Both the position numbers and the translations under genes were made by a program. Under the pieces are notes generated by a model. That model was not told the DNA's origin. It saw only the letters and a program-made list of their open reading frames with translations, and did no database searches. From the NCBI RefSeq assembly GCF_051020955.1, contig NW_027476156.1, forward strand, positions 558,001 to 622,000: DNA of 64,000 nucleotides, read 5' to 3'. Position 1 is the first letter of the stretch. Every line of letters starts with the position of its first letter. This stretch comes from Megalopta genalis (lineage: Eukaryota; Arthropoda; Insecta; Hymenoptera; Halictidae). Positions 28,001 to 40,255 of this stretch are shown here, one piece after another.

Positions 28001-31000
28001 ATGATTTAGATTAAAATCAATGCGAAGTAGAAGGCTTATTTTGAAATCCATGCGAATCAAATGGTTTAGCTTCAAATAATTGTGATATACATGATTTAGC
28101 TTCAACTGCATTACGAAACAAACTAGTTAGCTTCAAATTCAAGAGAAACACATGATTCAGTTTCAAATAAAAGCGAAGTAGATGGCATTGCATCAAATCC
28201 ATGCGAATCAAATGGTTTAGCTGCAAATACTTGTGATATACATGATTTAGCTTCAACTCATGCGATACAAACGATTAGCTTCAAATGCATGCGAAACACA
28301 TGATTTAGATTAAAATCAATGCGAAGTAGAAGGCTTATCTTCAAATCCATGCGAATCAAATGGTTGAGCTTTAAATACGTGGGATATACATGAATAAGCT
28401 TCAACAGCATGCAAAATTAGCGAGTTAGCTTCAAATCTATGCGAAACATATGATTTAGCTTGACATCAATGCGATTTAGAAGGCTTATATTCGAATCCAT
28501 GCGAAACAAATGGTTTAGCTTCAAATACCTGTGATATACATGATTTATCTTCAACTGCATGCGAAAAAACGAGATAGCTTTAAATCCATCCGAAACAGAT
28601 GATTTAGATTAAAATCAATGCGAAGTAGAAGGCTTATTTTGAAATCCATGCGAATCAAATGGTTTAGCTTCAAATAATTGTGATATACATGATTTAGCTT
28701 CAATTGCATGCGAAACAAACGAGTTAGCTTGAAATCCAAGCGAAACACATGATTTAGCTTCTTATCAATGCGAAGTAGAAGGCTGATCTTCGAATCCTTG
28801 CGAAACAAATGGTTTAGCTTCAAATACTTGTGATGTTCATGAATAAGCTTCAACAGCATGCAAAACTAGCGAGTTAGCTTCAAATCCATGCGAAACACAT
28901 GATTTAACTTCAAATCAATGCGAAGTAGAAGGCTGATCTTCGAATCCACGCGAAACAATGGATTAGCTTCAAATACTTGTGATATACATGATTTATCTTC
29001 AACTGCATGCGAAACAAACGAGATAGCTTTAAATCCATCCGAAACAGATGATTTAGATTAAACTCAATGCGAAGTAGAAGGCTTATTTTGAAATCCATGC
29101 GAATCAAATGGTTTAGATTCAAATAATTGTGATATACATGATTTAGCTTCAACAGCATGCAAAACTAACGAGTTAGCTTCAAATCCATGCGAAACACATG
29201 AGTTAGCTTCTTATCAATGCGAAGTAGAAGGCTGATCTTCGAATCCTTGCGAAACAAATGGTTTAGCTTCAAATACTTGTGATATACATGATTTATCTTC
29301 AACTGCATGCGAAAAAAACGAGATAGCTTTAAATCCATCCGAAACAGATGATTTAGATTAAAATCAATGCGAAGTAGAAGGCTTATTTTGAAATCCATGC
29401 GAATCAAATGGTTTAGCTTCAAATAATTGTGATATACATGATTTAGCTTCAATTTCATGCGAAACAAACGAGTTAGCTACAACAAATCCATTCGAAACAC
29501 ATGATTTAGCTTCAAATCAATGCGAAGTAGAAGACTTATCTTCAAATCCATGCGAGACAAGTGGTTCAGCTTCAAATACTTGTGATGTGCATGATTTAGC
29601 TTCAAATGCAAGCGAAACGAACGAGTTAGCTTCAAATCCATGCGAAACACATGATTTTGCTTCTTATCAATGCGAAGTAGAAGGCTGATCTTCGAATCCT
29701 TGCGAAACAAATGGTTTAGCTTCAAATACTTGTGATGTACATGAATAAGCTTCAACAGCATGCAAAACTAGCGAGTTAGCTTCAAATCCATGCGAAACAC
29801 ATGATTTAGCTTGAAATCAATGCGATTTAGAAGGCTTATCTACGAATCCATGCGAAACAACTGGTTTAGCTTCAAATACCTGTGATATACATGATTTATC
29901 TTCAACTGCATGCGAAACAAACGAGATAGCTTTAAATCCATGCGAAACAGATGATTTAGATTAAAATCAATGCGAAGTAGAAGGCTTATTTTGAAATCCA
30001 TGCGAATCAAATGGTTTAGCTTCAAATAATTGTGATATACATGATTTAGCTTCAACTGCATTACGAAACAAACTAGTTAGCTTCAAATTCAAGAGAAACA
30101 CATGATTCAGTTTCAAATAAAAGCGAAGTAGATGGCATTGCATCAAATCCATGCGAATCAAATGGTTTAGCTGCAAATACTTGTGATATACATGATTTAG
30201 CTTCAACTCCATGCGATACAAACGATTAGCTTCAAATGCATGCGAAACACATGATTTAGATTAAAATCAATGCGAAGTAGAAGGCTTATCTTCAAATCCA
30301 TGCGAATCAAATGGTTGAGCTTCAAATACGTGGGATATACATGAATAAGCTTCAACAGCATGCAAAATTAGCGAGTTAGCTTCAAATCTATGCGAAACAT
30401 ATGATTTAGCTTGACATCAATGCGATTTAGAAGGCTTATATTCGAATCCATGCGAAACAAATGGTTTAGCTTCAAATACCTGTGATATACATGATTTATC
30501 TTCAACTGCATGCGAAAAAAACGAGATAGCTTTAAATCCATCCGAAACAGATGATTTAGATTAAAATCAATGCGAAGTAGAAGGCTTATTTTGAAATCCA
30601 TGCGAATCAAATGGTTTAGCTTCAAATAATTGTGATATACATGATTTAGCTTCAATTGCATGCGAAACAAACGAGTTAGCTTGAAATCCAAGCGAAACAC
30701 ATGATTTAGCTTCTTATCAATGCGAAGTAGAAGGCTGATCTTCGAATCCTTGCGAAACAAATGGTTTAGCTTCAAATACTTGTGATGTTCATGAATAAGC
30801 TTCAACAGCATGCAAAACTAGCGAGTTAGCTTCAAATCCATGCGAAACACATGATTTAACTTCAAATCAATGCGAAGTAGAAGGCTGATCTTCGAATCCA
30901 CGCGAAACAAATGGTTTAGCTTCAAATACTTGTGATGTACATGAATAAGCTTCAACAGCATGCAAAACTAGCGAGTTAGCTTCAAATCCATGCGAAACAC

Positions 31001-31873
31001 ATGATTTAGCTTGAAATCAATGCGATTTAGAAGGCTTATCTACGAATCCATGCGAAACAACTGGTTTAGCTTCAAATACCTGTGATATACATGATTTATC
31101 TTCAACTGCATGCGAAACAAACGAGATAGCTTTAAATCCATGCGAAACAGATGATTTAGATTAAAATCAATGCGAAGTAGAAGGCTTATTTTGAAATCCA
31201 TGCGAATCAAATGGTTTAGCTTCAAATAATTGTGATATACATGATTTAGCTTCAACTGCATTACGAAACAAACTAGTTAGCTTCAAATTCAAGAGAAACA
31301 CATGATTCAGTTTCAAATAAAAGCGAAGTAGATGGCATTGCATCAAATCCATGCGAATCAAATGGTTTAGCTGCAAATACTTGTGATATACATGATTTAG
31401 CTTCAACTCCATGCGATACAAACGATTAGCTTCAAATGCATGCGAAACACATGATTTAGATTAAAATCAATGCGAAGTAGAAGGCTTATCTTCAAATCCA
31501 TGCGAATCAAATGGTTGAGCTTCAAATACGTGGGATATACATGAATAAGCTTCAACAGCATGCAAAATTAGCGAGTTAGCTTCAAATCTATGCGAAACAT
31601 ATGATTTAGCTTGACATCAATGCGATTTAGAAGGCTTATATTCGAATCCATGCGAAACAAATGGTTTAGCTTCAAATACCTGTGATATACATGATTTATC
31701 TTCAACTGCATGCGAAAAAAACGAGATAGCTTTAAATCCATCCGAAACAGATGATTTAGATTAAAATCAATGCGAAGTAGAAGGCTTATTTTGAAATCCA
31801 TGCGAATCAAATGGTTTAGCTTCAAATAATTGTGATATACATGATTTAGCTTCAATTGCATGCGAAACAAACG
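25078..31873. repeat. 6.89-kb tandem duplication, copy 2
   Basis: This copy lies directly after copy 1 on the same strand. It differs mainly by one gained HOR near 26.5 kb, one lost HOR near 29.29 kb, a 3-bp gain near 29483 (TACAACAAATCC) and a cluster of single-base losses in short homopolymers. The losses lie near 25323, 25563, 25939, 26138, 27599, 28258, 28563 and 28957. Apart from these it follows copy 1 closely. Matching to copy 1 stops where 31,874 continues with GAGTTAGCTTGAAATCC and copy 1 has TAGTTAGCTTCAAATTC. Confidence 0.87.
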
Positions 31874-32114
31874 AGTTAGCTTGAAATCCAAGCGAAACAC
31901 ATGATTTAGCTTCTTATCAATGCGAAGTAGAAGGCTGATCTTCGAATCCTTGCGAAACAAATGGTTTAGCTTCAAATACTTGTGATGTTCATGAATAAGC
32001 TTCAACAGCATGCAAAACTAGCGAGTTAGCTTCAAATCCATGCGAAACACATGATTTAACTTCAAATCAATGCGAAGTAGAAGGCTGATCTTCGAATCCA
32101 CGCGAAACAAATGG
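29702..32114. repeat. Exact 1,200-bp tandem duplication (eight HORs)
   Basis: Bases 29702-30914 equal 30902-32114 in every line I compared. The match is 1,213 bp at a 1,200-bp period, so the two copies share 13 bp at the junction. The match ends at T30915 against A32115 (ATGGTTTAGC against ATGGATTAGC). The period is exactly eight 150-bp HORs, as expected from in-register unequal exchange. The same 1,200-bp doubling is seen in the older copy at about 22.8-24.0 kb. Confidence 0.92.
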
Positions 32115-34117
32115 ATTAGCTTCAAATACTTGTGATATACATGATTTATCTTCAACTGCATGCGAAACAAACGAGATAGCTTTAAATCCATCCGAAACAG
32201 ATGATTTAGATTAAACTCAATGCGAAGTAGAAGGCTTATTTTGAAATCCATGCGAATCAAATGGTTTAGATTCATATAATTGTGATATACATGATTTAGC
32301 TTCAACAGCATGCAAAACTAACGAGTTAGCTTCAAATCCATGCGAAACACATGAGTTAGCTTCTTATCAATGCGAAGTAGAAGGCTGATCTTCGAATCCT
32401 TGCGAAACAAATGGTTTAGCTTCAAATACTTGTGATATACATGAATAAGCTTTAACAGCATGCAAAATTAGCGAGTTAGCTTCAAATCTATGCGAAACAT
32501 ATGATTTAGCTTGACATCAATGCGATTTAGAAGGCATATATTCGAATCCATGCGAAACAAATGGTTTAGCTTCAAATACCTGTGATATACATGATTTATC
32601 TTCAACTGCATGCGAAACAAACGAGATAGCTTTAAATCCATGCGAAACAGATGATTTAGATTAAAATCAATGCGAAGTAGAAGGCTTATTTTGAAATCCA
32701 TGCGAATCAAATGGTTTAGCTTCAAATAATTGTGATATACATGATTTAGCTTCAACTGCATTACGAAACAAACTAGTTAGCTTCAAATTCAAGAGAAACA
32801 CATGATTCAGTTTCAAATAAAAGCGAAGTAGATGGCATTGCATCAAATCCATGCGAATCAAATGGTTTAGCTGCAAATACTTGTGATATACATGATTTAG
32901 CTTCAACTCCATGCGATACAAACGATTAGCTTCAAATGCATGCGAAACACATGATTTAGATTAAAATCAATGCGAAGTAGAAGGCTTATCTTCAAATCCA
33001 TGCGAATCAAATGGTTGAGCTTCAAATACGTGGGATATACATGAATAAGCTTCAACAGCATGCAAAATTAGCGAGTTAGCTTCAAATCTATGCGAAACAT
33101 ATGATTTAGCTTGACATCAATGCGATTTAGAAGGCTTATATTCGAATCCATGCGAAACAAATGGTTTAGCTTCAAATACCTGTGATATACATGATTTATC
33201 TTCAACTGCATGCGAAAAAAACGAGATAGCTTTAAATCCATCCGAAACAGATGATTTAGATTAAAATCAATGCGAAGTAGAAGGCTTATTTTGAAATCCA
33301 TGCGAATCAAATGGTTTAGCTTCAAATAATTGTGATATACATGATTTAGCTTCAATTGCATGCGAAACAAACGAGTTAGCTTGAAATCCAAGCGAAACAC
33401 ATGATTTAGCTTCTTATCAATGCGAAGTAGAAGGCTGATCTTCGAATCCTTGCGAAACAAATGGTTTAGCTTCAAATACTTGTGATGTTCATGAATAAGC
33501 TTCAACAGCATGCAAAACTAGCGAGTTAGCTTCAAATCCATGCGAAACACATGATTTAACTTCAAATCAATGCGAAGTAGAAGGCTGATCTTCGAATCCA
33601 CGCGAAACAAATGGATTAGCTTCAAATACTTGTGATATACATGATTTATCTTCAACTGCATGCGAAACAAACGAGATAGCTTTAAATCCATCCGAAACAG
33701 ATGATTTAGATTAAACTCAATGCGAAGTAGAAGGCTTATTTTGAAATCCATGCGAATCAAATGGTTTAGATTCAAATAATTGTGATATACATGATTTAGC
33801 TTCAACAGCATGCAAAACTAACGAGTTAGCTTCAAATCCATGCGAAACACATGAGTTAGCTTCTTATCAATGCGAAGTAGAAGGCTGATCTTCGAATCCT
33901 TGCGAAACAAATGGTTTAGCTTCAAATACTTGTGATATACATGAATAAGCTTTAACAGCATGCAAAATTAGCGAGTTAGCTTCAAATCTATGCGAAACAT
34001 ATGATTTAGCTTGACATCAATGCGATTTAGAAGGCATATATTCGAATCCATGCGAAACAAATGGTTTAGCTTCAAATACCTGTGATATACATGATTTATC
34101 TTCAACTGCATGCGAAA
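31062..34117. repeat. 1,500-bp tandem duplication (ten HORs)
   Basis: Bases 31062-32617 match 32562-34117, a 1,556-bp match at a 1,500-bp period. The difference I noticed is T32273 against A33773 (TTCATATAAT against TTCAAATAAT). The match is bounded on the left by CTGG against ATGG at 31061/32561, and on the right by GAAACAAAC against GAAAAAAAC at 32618/34118. The period is exactly ten HORs. It overlaps the second copy of the 1,200-bp duplication, so the two events are nested. Confidence 0.9.
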
Positions 34118-36835
34118 AAAACGAGATAGCTTTAAATCCATCCGAAACAGATGATTTAGATTAAAATCAATGCGAAGTAGAAGGCTTATTTTGAAATCCA
34201 TGCGAATCAAATGGTTTAGCTTCAAATAATTGTGATATACATGATTTAGCTTCAATTGCATGCGAAACAAACGAGTTAGCTACAAATCCATTCGAAACAC
34301 ATGATTTAGCTTCAAATCAATGCGAAGTAGAAGACTTATCTTCAAATCCATGCGAGACAAGTGGTTCAGCTTCAAATACTTGTGATGTGCATGATTTAGC
34401 TTCAAATGCAAGCGAAACGAACGAGTTAGCTTCAAATCCATGCGAAACACATGATTTTGCTTCTTATCAATGCGAAGTAGAAGGCTGATCTTCGAATCCT
34501 TGCGAAACAAATGGTTTAGCTTCAAATACTTGTGATGTACATGAATAAGCTTCAACAGCATGCAAAACTAGCGAGTTAGCTTCAAATCCATGCGAAACAC
34601 ATGATTTAGCTTGAAATCAATGCGATTTAGAAGGCTTATCTACGAATCCATGCGAAACAACTGGTTTAGCTTCAAATACCTGTGATATACATGATTTATC
34701 TTCAACTGCATGCGAAACAAACGAGATAGCTTTAAATCCATGCGAAACAGATGATTTAGATTAAAATCAATGCGAAGTAGAAGGCTTATTTTGAAATCCA
34801 TGCGAATCAAATGTTAGCTGCAAATACTTGTGATATACATGATTTAGCTTCAACTCCATGCGATACAAACGATTAGCTTCAAATGCATGCGAAACACATG
34901 ATTTAGATTAAAATCAATGCGAAGTAGAAGGCTTATCTTCGAATCCATGCGAAACAAATGGTTTAGCTTCAAATACCTGTGATATACATGATTTATCTTC
35001 AACTGCATGCGAAAAAAACGAGATAGCTTTAAATCCATCCGAAACAGATGATTAGATTAAAATCATGCGAAGTAGAAGGCTTATTTGAAATCCATGCGAA
35101 TCAAATGGTTTAGCTTCAAATAATTGTGATATACATGATTTAGCTTCAATTGCATGCGAAACAAACGAGTTAGCTTGAAATCCAAGCGAAACACATGATT
35201 TAGCTTCTTATCAATGCGAAGTAGAAGGCTGATCTTCGAATCCTTGCGAAACAAATGGTTTAGTTTCAAATACTTGTGTGATGTTCATGAATAAGCTTCA
35301 ACAGCATGCAAAACTAGCGAGTTAGCTTCAAATCCATGCGAAACACATGATTTAACTTCAAATCAATGCGAAGTAGAAGGCTGATCTTCGAATCCACGCG
35401 AAACAAATGGATTAGCTTCAAATACTTTTGATATACATGATTTATCTTCAACTGCATGCGAAACAAACGAGATAGCTTTAAATCCATCCGAAACAGATGA
35501 TTTAGATTAACTCAATGCGAAGTAGAAGGCTTATTTTGAAATCCATGCGAATCAAATGGTTTAGCTTCAAATAATTGTGATATACATGATTTAGCTTCAA
35601 TTGCATGCGAAACAAACGAGTTAGCTTGAAATCCAAGAGAAACACATGATTTAGCTTCAAATTCATTCCAAACACATGGTTTAGCCTGATATTCGTGCGA
35701 AACAAATGTTCAGCTTCAAATACTTGTGACATACATGATTTAGCTTCAACTGCATGTGAAACGAACGTGTTAGCTTCAAATTCAAGAGAAACACATGATT
35801 CAGTTTCAAATAAAAGCGAAGTAGATGGCATAGCACCAAATCCATGCGAATCAAATGGTTTAGCTTCAAATACTTGTGATATACATGAATAAGCTTCAAC
35901 AGCATGCAAAATTAGCGAGTTAGCTTCAAATCTATGCGAAACATATGATTTAGCTTGACATCAATGCGATTTAGAAGGCTTATATTCGAATCCATGCGAA
36001 ACAAATGGTTTAGCTTCAAATACCTGTGATATACATGATTTATCTTCAACTGCATGCGAAAAAAACGAGATAGCTTTAAATCCATCCGAAACAGATGATT
36101 TAGATTAAAATCAATGCGAAGTAGAAGGCTTATTTTGAAATCCATGCGAATCAAATGGTTTAGCTTCAAATAATTGTGATATACATGATTTAGCTTCAAT
36201 TGCATGCGAAACAAACGAGTTAGCTACAAATCCATTCGAAACACATGATTTAGCTTCAAATCAATGCGAAGTAGAAGACTTATCTTCAAATCCATGCGAA
36301 ACAAGTGGTTCAGCTTCAAATACTTGTGATGTGCATGATTAGCTTCAAATGCAAGCGAAACGAACGAGTTAGCTTCAAATCCATGCGAAACACATGATTT
36401 TGCTTCTTATCAATGCGAAGTAGAAGGCTGATCTTCGAATCCTTGCGAACAAATGGTTTAGCTTCAAATACTTGTGATGTACATGAATAAGCTTCAACAA
36501 CATGCAAAACTAGCGAGTTAGCTTCAAATCCATGCGAAACACATGATTTAGCTTGAAATCAATGCGATTTAGAAGGCTTATCTTCGAATCCATGCGAAAC
36601 AACTGGTTTAGCTTCAAATACCTGTGATATACATGATTTAACTTCAACTGCATGCGAAACAAACGAGATAGCTTTAAATCCATGCGAAACAGATGATTTA
36701 GATAAAATCAATGCGAAGTAGAAGGCTTATTTTGAAATCCATGCGAATCAAATGGTTTAGCTTCAAATAATTGTGATATACATGATTTAGCTCAACTGCA
36801 TTACGAAACAAACAAGTTAGCTTCAAATTCAAGAG
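34118..36835. repeat. Array segment rich in single-base deletions
   Basis: The HOR order continues, but about a dozen short indels interrupt it within 2.7 kb. They lie near 34814, 35051, 35065, 35084, 35277 (a TG gain), 35509, 35708, 36340, 36449, 36703 and 36792. Most remove one base from a run of two to four identical bases. About 36.24-36.83 kb is nearly the same as 36.84-37.43 kb, a four-HOR (600-bp) doubling. The shared rare variants CAACAACATG and AACAAGTTAG show this, yet only the left copy carries the deletions. There is no gene. Confidence 0.85.
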
Positions 36836-39800
36836 AACACATGATTTAGCTTCAAATCAATGCGAAGTAGAAGACTTATCTTCAAATCCATGCGAAACAA
36901 GTGGTTCAGCTTCAAATACTTGTGATGTGCATGATTTAGCTTCAAATGCAAGCGAAACGAACGAGTTAGCTTCAAATCCATGCGAAACACATGATTTTGC
37001 TTCTTATCAATGCGAAGTAGAAGGCTGATCTTCGAATCCTTGCGAAACAAATGGTTTAGCTTCAAATACTTGTGATGTACATGAATAAGCTTCAACAACA
37101 TGCAAAACTAGCGAGTTAGCTTCAAATCCATGCGAAACACATGATTTAGCTTGAAATCAATGCGATTTAGAAGGCTTATCTTCGAATCCATGCGAAACAA
37201 CTGGTTTAGCTTCAAATACCTGTGATATACATGATTTAACTTCAACTGCATGCGAAACAAACGAGATAGCTTTAAATCCATGCGAAACAGATGATTTAGA
37301 TTAAAATCAATGCGAAGTAGAAGGCTTATTTTGAAATCCATGCGAATCAAATGGTTTAGCTTCAAATAATTGTGATATACATGATTTAGCTTCAACTGCA
37401 TTACGAAACAAACAAGTTAGCTTCAAATTCAAGAGAAACACATGATTCAGTTTCAAATAAAAGCGAAGTAGATGGCATTGCATCAAATCCATGCGAATCA
37501 AATGGTTTAGCTGCAAATACTTGTGATATACATGATTTACCTTCAACTCCATGCGATACAAACGATTAGCTTCAAATGCATGCGAAACACATGATTTAGA
37601 TTAAAATCAATGCGAAGTAGAAGGCTTATCTTCAAATCCATGCGAATCAAATGGTTGAGCTTCAAATACTTGGGATATACATGATTCAGCTTCAACTGCA
37701 TGCGTAACAAATGAGTTAGCTTCAAATCTATGCGAAACACATGATTTAGCTTGACATCAATGCGATTTAGAAGGCTTATATTCGAATCCATGCGAAACAA
37801 ATGGTTTAGCTTCAAATACCTGTGATATACATGATTTTTCTTCAACTGCATGCGAAACAAACAAGATAGCTTTAAATCCATGCGAAACAGATGATTTAGA
37901 TTAAAATCAATGCGAAGTAGAAGGCTTATTTTGAAATCCATGCGAATCAAATGGTTTAGCTTCAAATAATTGTGATATACATGATTTAGCTTCAACTGCA
38001 TTACGAAACAAACTAGTTAGTTTCAAATCCACGCGAAACACATGATTTAGCTTCAAATCAATGCGAAGTAGAAGGCTTATCTTCAAATCCATGCGAAACA
38101 AGTGGTTCGTCTTCAAATACTTGTGATGTGCATGATTTAGCTTCAAATGCAAGCGAAACAAACGAGATAGATTTAAATCCATGCGAAACAGATGATTTAG
38201 ATTAAAATCAATGCGAAGTAGAAGGCTTATTTTGAAATCCATGCGAATCAAATGGTTTAGCTTCAAATAATTGTGATGTGCATGATTTAGTTTCAAATGC
38301 AAGGGAAACGAACGAGTTAGCTTCAAATCCATGCGAAACACATGATTTAGCTTCAAATCAATGCGAAGTAGAAGGCTTACCTTCAAATCCATGCGAATCA
38401 AATGGTTTAGCTTTAAATCAATACAAGGTAGATGGCTGATCTTCGAATCCATGCGAAACAAATGGTTTAGCTTCAAATACTAGTTTGATACATTATTTAG
38501 CTTCAATTGCATGCGAAACAAACGAGTTAGCTTGAAATCCAAGCGAAACACATGATTTCGCTTCAAATCAATGCGAAGTAGAAGGCTTATTTTGAAATCC
38601 ATGCGATTCAAATGGTGAGCTTCATATACTTGGGATTTTCATGATTCAGCATCAACTGCATGCGTAACAAACGAGTTAGCTTCAAATCTATGCGAAACAC
38701 ATGATTTAGCTTCAAATTCATTCCAAACACATTGTTTAGCCTGATATTCGTGCGAAACAAATGGTTCAGCTTCAAATACTTGTGACATACATGATTTAGC
38801 TTCAACTGCATGTGAAACGATAGTGTTAGCTTCAAATTCAAGAGAAACACATGATTCAGTTTCAAATAAAAGCGAAGTAGATGGCATAGCATCAAATCCA
38901 TGCGAATCAAATGGTTTAGCTTCAAATACTTGTGATATACATGATTTAGCTTCAATTGCATGCGATACAAACGAGTTAGCTTGAAATCCAAGCGAAAGAC
39001 ATGATTTAGCTTCAAATCAATGCGAAGTAGAAGGCTTATTTTGAAATCCATGCGAACCAAATGGTTTAGCTTCAAATAATTGTGATATACATGATTTAGC
39101 TTCAACTGCATTGCGAAACAAACTAGTTAGTTTCATATCCATGCGAAACACATGATTTACCTTCTTATCAATGCGAAGTAGATGGCTGACCTTCGAATCC
39201 TTGCGAAACAAATGGTTTATCTTCAAATACCTGTGATATACATGAATAAGCTTCAACAGCATGCAAAACTAGCGAGTTAGATTCAAATCCATGCGAAACA
39301 CATGATTTAGCTTGAAATCAATGCGATTTAGAAGGCTTATCTTCGAATTCATGCGAAACAAATGGTTTAGCTTCATATACCTGTGGTATACATGATTTAT
39401 CTTCAACTGCATGCTAAACAAACGAATTAGCTTGAAATCCAAGCGAAACACATGATTTAGCTTCAAATCAATGCGAAGTAGAAGGCTTATTTTGAAATCC
39501 ATGCGAGTCAAATGGTTTAGCTTCAAATAATTGTGATATAAAGGATTTAGCTTCAACTGCATGCGATACAAACGATTAGCTTCAAATCCATGCGAAACAT
39601 ATGATTTAACTTCAAATCAATGCGAAGTAGAAGGCTGATCTTCGAATCCACGCGATACAAATGGATTAGCTTCAAATACTTGTGATATACATGATTTATC
39701 TTCAACTGCATGCGAAACAAACGAGATAGCTTTAAATCCAGCCGAAACAGATGATTTAGATTAAAATCAATGCGAAGTAGAAGGCTTATTTTGAAATCCA

Positions 39801-40058
39801 TGCGAAACAAATGGTTCAGCTCCAAATACTTGTGATATACATGATTTAGCTTCAACTGCATGGGAAACAAACGAGTTAGCTTCAAATCCAAGCGAAAAAC
39901 ATGAGTTAGCATCAAGTCAACACGAAGTTGAAGGCTTAGCTTCAAATCCATGCGAAACACCCGATTTAGCATCAAATCAATGCGAAGTAGAAGGCTTAGC
40001 TTAAAATCCATGCGTAGCAAATCGTTTAGCTTCACATACTTGTGATACACATGATTTA
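36836..40058. repeat. 3,420-bp duplication, copy 1
   Basis: This matches 40256-43478 at a constant 3,420-bp offset (114 subunits). Few substitutions separate the copies. Those noticed are T36847/C40267, G37224/T40644 and the AACAAGTTAG/AACTAGTTAG change near 37414. The match ends at T40059 against G43479. It carries unusual variants not seen further left, including TACTAGTTTGATACATT near 38478, CAATACAAGGTAG near 38428 and the GTCAACACGAAG subunit near 39915. The bases between the copies, 40059-40255, are ordinary repeats. Confidence 0.92.
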
Positions 40059-40255
40059 TCTTCAACTGCATGCGAAAAAAACGAGATAGCTTTAAATCCA
40101 TCCGAAACAGATGATTTAGATTAAAATCAATGCGAAGTAGAAGGCTTATTTTGAAATCCATGCGAATCAAATGGTTTAGCTTCAAATAATTGTGATATAC
40201 ATGATTTAGCTTCAATTGCATGCGAAACAAACGAGTTAGCTACAAATCCATTCGA

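Noticed and set aside
35277..35290. TG gain in CTTGTGTGATGTTC as a biological microsatellite step
   Set aside because: It occurs once, in the segment with many isolated homopolymer losses, so a consensus error is the more likely explanation.
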